Of a DNA stretch of 17,545 nt, positions 15,329 to 17,545 are shown in pieces (position 1 is the stretch's first letter; each line of letters opens with the position of its first letter). The DNA is from UBA1858 sp964636225. GTDB taxonomy: Bacteria > Pseudomonadota > Gammaproteobacteria > UBA4575. The position numbers were made by a program, and so were the translations under genes. Below the pieces are notes generated by a model. The model was not told the DNA's origin. It saw only the letters and a program-made list of their open reading frames with translations, and searched no databases. The stretch spans positions 1 to 17,545 of the forward strand of contig CAZWQM010000026.1 of assembly GCA_964636225.1 (NCBI GenBank), in the 5' to 3' direction.

Positions 15329-15868
15329 TTAATACGCTTCCTGTTCACCCCAGATTTCCTGCACACGCTGATCGCGTCCGCAATTCCAGCGATAGTATTT
15401 GTATCGAAAAGGGTAATTCTTGTAATAGTCCTGATGATAACTTTCATCACCTGCAATCGGGTAGAAAGTAGAAGCATCCAGAATCGGAGTGACTACGGTT
15501 TGTTGCGGGAATTGTTCAATTACTTTCTGTTTTGATTTTTCAGCCAGTTCGCGTTCCTTTGCATTGGAAACAAAGATAGCGCTTAAATAGCTGAAACCTT
15601 TATCGCAGAACTGACCTCTCGCATCGAATGGGTCTATGTGATGCCAGAAATAATCCAGCAATTGCTCATAGCTAACAATTGCAGGGTCATAAGTAACTTC
15701 AACGGCTTCATAATGACCTTGATGATTACCGTTATATGTCGGATTTTTCAGGCTCCCCCCGGTAAAACCCGATACAGCCTCTTGTACGCCTTCAAGTTTT
15801 TCAAAATCCGATTCAACACACCAGAAACAACCACCGGCAAAGATAGCTTTATCGTTTAGGTATTCCAG
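15329..15868 (-). pseudogene. msrA: Peptide methionine sulfoxide reductase MsrA, lacking a start codon
   Basis: A continuous frame of 179 codons encoding MsrA, which reduces methionine-S-sulfoxide using an N-terminal catalytic cysteine. Seen: AIFAGGCFWCVESDFEKLEGVQEAVSGFTGG with the GCFWCVE active site, PTYNGNHQGHYEAVEVTYDP, DYFWHHIDPFDARGQFCDKG, and a C-terminal region typical of the family. Upstream, the frame reads LEYLNDKAIF from CTG at 15868 and is preceded directly by TAG, with no ATG, GTG or TTG before the conserved block (the shorter frame from TTG at 15661 would lack the active site). The sequence just upstream belongs instead to glnN on the opposite strand, so only the first few codons are missing. 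Probably an intact gene cut at an assembly join or rearrangement. Confidence 0.85.
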
Positions 15869-16491
15869 CTAAAACCCACCATAATGAAGTGGCGCCGGGA
15901 CAATTTGAAATAGCGCCTTATTTTGAAACTGCCAATGTGGCTGCGGATCATCAGCAGTTAATGATGACCATTTTGAAAAGTACCGCGAAAGAGCATGGGT
16001 TTGTTTGCCTGCTACATGAAAAACCCTTTGCTGGTGTTAATGGTTCCGGTAAACATGTGAACTGGTCTGTCGGTAACTCAACACAGGGTAATCTTCTGGA
16101 TCCCGGCAGCACACCGCATGAGAATTTAAAGTTTCTATTGTTCTGTGGAGCGGTGATTCGTGGCGTACATTTATTTGGTCCTCTGCTTAGAGCTGCAATT
16201 GCTTCTGCTGCAAACGATCATCGTCTGGGTGCCAATGAAGCGCCACCGGCGATATTGTCTGTATATCTCGGGGACCAGCTTGAAGGTGTGTTCAATGACA
16301 TTAAAGAAGGTAAGTTGCTCGAAAAAGCCAGTGGTGGTGTGATGGATCTTGGTCTGTCTCAAATTCTGAAGTTTGAGCGAGATCCTGGAGATCGAAACCG
16401 TACATCACCTTTTGCCTTTACCGGCAACCGTTTTGAATTTCGCGCGGTCGGTTCATCACAGTCTGTATCTGGCCCATTAGTGGCTATCAAC
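15847..16491 (+). pseudogene. glnN: Internal fragment of type III glutamine synthetase
   Basis: About 215 codons of GSIII (normally about 720 residues), which makes glutamine from glutamate, ammonia and ATP. Seen in order: LYRLGIPAKTHHNEVAPGQFEIAP, DHQQLMMTILKSTAKEHGFVCLLHEKPFAGVNGSGKHVNWSVGN, the GSIII-typical NDHRLGANEAPPAILSVYLGDQL, and RTSPFAFTGNRFEFRAVGSSQSVSGPLVAIN. The N-terminal ~300 and C-terminal ~150 residues are missing: a TAG lies just upstream, and after VAIN the frame turns to unrelated sequence and stops at 16599. Both ends run straight into other genes (msrA on the left, an unidentified gene on the right). The retained core is uncorrupted, so this looks like a recently joined piece or assembly chimera rather than an old pseudogene. 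Confidence 0.82.
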
Positions 16492-16646
16492 AAATGCTTG
16501 ATGGCTCTCTCGGCAGCAAAGCTCTGTGGAAAACACTCGGCAATATCACTGACGCCAACCATATCGCACAAGGCGTCAGCCTGGGTTCGCTGGCTGTAAG
16601 AGCCGAACAAACGCGCAGCCAGATGAAAAAGCCAACGGCGCGCTAG
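16482..16646 (+). other. 3' end of an unidentified gene
   Basis: A frame different from glnN reads GYQQMLDGSLGSKALWKTLGN, then ITDANHIAQGVSLGSLAVRAEQTRSQMKKPTAR and TAG. It has normal protein character and ends exactly on the stop of the convergent eptA-like gene (CTAG shared by both stops at 16643-16646), so it is probably the true neighbour of that gene. The 5' part is missing because the glnN fragment is joined on at about 16481-16499. I do not recognise the family. Confidence 0.45.
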
Positions 16647-17545
16647 TGCTTCCTGATCCCTAAATTAACTAAATCTAAACGCGGCTGATACACCTCAGAT
16701 TCAATCTCAAAGAGTCCCAATAAGGTATGAAACACATTGTGATGGCTAAAGTTATTATCTTTAGCGCGTAACACACGCTGCAGATCATAATCAGCATGCT
16801 GAGCACCCATCCAAAGGATGACCGGCACATTCGTCTGCGATCTTGGCGCTATCGCATAAGGCATCGCATGAAGATACAAGCCATTCTCGCCCAAGGACTC
16901 ACCATGATCACTGACATATAACATCGATGTTTCAAAGGTCTGATCGTATTGCTTTAAGAACTCGATCGTTTCATTGAGAAAATAATCGGTGTAAAGAATA
17001 GTTGAGTCATAGCTCGAGGTGATTTGATCAGTAGAACACTGGTCAAGCTGATTAGTCTCACACCCCTCACCAAAAATGGCGAAATCTTTTGGATAGCGCT
17101 GATAATAAGTTGGCCCATGGCTACCCATTTGATGAAGAACGATCAGAATATCGCCCTTAGGATGATCTTGGATATATTTATCCAACCCTGACAACATACC
17201 CACATCGCGACACTCAGGATCACAAATCGGATTTCTTTCCGACGTGCGGAAATCTTGGTACTCAACCCGATCAGCCACCCCTTTGGAGCTCGAGTTGTTA
17301 TCGCGCCATATGATATTCACCCCTGCACGATTCAGCACATCTAATGCATTCTCCTCATGCTTTGCTTCACTCGTGGAAAATTCCTGACGACTCTTAATTG
17401 AAAACATACATGGGACGGAGTGCGCCGTACTGGTTCCACATGAATCTACATCTGTAAAACTCACTACTGCTTGCTTCTCAAGCAAGGGATTGGTTTTTCT
17501 CGCATAGCCATTGAGTGAAAAATGATCTGCGCGCGCCGTTTCACC
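16643..17545 (-). CDS. Phosphoethanolamine transferase, EptA/MCR family (partial, N-terminus outside window)
   Basis: The catalytic domain (300 residues) of an inner-membrane enzyme that moves phosphoethanolamine onto lipid A or another envelope glycan; the N-terminal membrane helices lie beyond the right edge. Seen: GETARADHFSLNGYARKTNP at the start of the fragment, the nucleophile region SCGTSTAHSVPCMFS (catalytic Thr38 of the fragment), LIVLHQMGSHGPTYYQRYP, and the metal-binding SDHGESLGENG (Asp213, His214). Cysteine pairs such as ICDPECRD match the family's disulfides. It stops on a TAG overlapping the stop of the convergent fragment. Substrate (lipid A, core or other glycans) cannot be told from this part; the family includes polymyxin-resistance enzymes. 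Confidence 0.88.
   Translation of the reverse strand, partial: GETARADHFSLNGYARKTNPLLEKQAVVSFTDVDSCGTSTAHSVPCMFSIKSRQEFSTSEAKHEENALDVLNRAGVNIIWRDNNSSSKGVADRVEYQDFRTSERNPICDPECRDVGMLSGLDKYIQDHPKGDILIVLHQMGSHGPTYYQRYPKDFAIFGEGCETNQLDQCSTDQITSSYDSTILYTDYFLNETIEFLKQYDQTFETSMLYVSDHGESLGENGLYLHAMPYAIAPRSQTNVPVILWMGAQHADYDLQRVLRAKDNNFSHHNVFHTLLGLFEIESEVYQPRLDLVNLGIRKH

Overview
The window reads as accessory and housekeeping DNA from a sulfur-oxidising gammaproteobacterium, free-living or symbiotic. It is probably a draft or metagenome-type assembly, because there is a run of exactly 100 N (12128..12227) and at least two abrupt gene-to-gene joins near the right end. The lifestyle call rests mainly on a complete soeABC operon (cytoplasmic sulfite:quinone oxidoreductase). 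A CbbQ/NorQ-type MoxR ATPase, a chromate transporter of the CHR family and a ferredoxin-NADP reductase are compatible with it.

Layout, left to right. 1-1562 (minus strand): fpr, then a broken DUF4126-type membrane protein gene with a stop as its second codon and an internal deletion with frameshift. 1563-6507 (plus): promoter and structured leader, soeA-soeB-soeC, and a good intrinsic terminator. 6530-7380 (minus): a small secreted-protein gene interrupted by TAA at codon 3, a gene-poor stretch, and a small Rieske ferredoxin. 7534-8838 (plus): two conserved-looking hypothetical genes and a family-4-like uracil-DNA glycosylase, tightly packed. 8828-9865 (minus): an AI-2E/PerM-family membrane protein. 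10017-10245 (plus): a stand-alone transcription unit for a 33-residue membrane peptide with its own promoter, ribosome site and terminator. 10253-12105 (minus): a four-helix membrane protein (DUF6632-like) and chrA. After the gap come the CbbQ/NorQ ATPase (minus) and a divergent acetolactate synthase large subunit (plus).

15285-17545 is a mosaic: a terminator shared by convergent genes, an msrA lacking its start codon, an internal fragment of a type III glutamine synthetase (glnN), the 3' end of an unidentified gene, and a partial phosphoethanolamine transferase (eptA-like) running off the window. Both glnN joins fall in short sequences that fit either neighbour, the mark of a chimeric assembly or a microhomology-mediated rearrangement.

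Functionally, soeABC would oxidise sulfite in the cytoplasm and pass electrons to the quinone pool. Fpr and the Rieske protein are small redox carriers, and MsrA repairs oxidised methionine. I saw no convincing tRNA, rRNA, CRISPR array or insertion sequence. The most worthwhile novelties are the 33-residue peptide unit, the soeA leader that lacks a Shine-Dalgarno sequence, the Cys-rich hypothetical/UDG operon, and two genes stopped by TAA directly after an otherwise good start.
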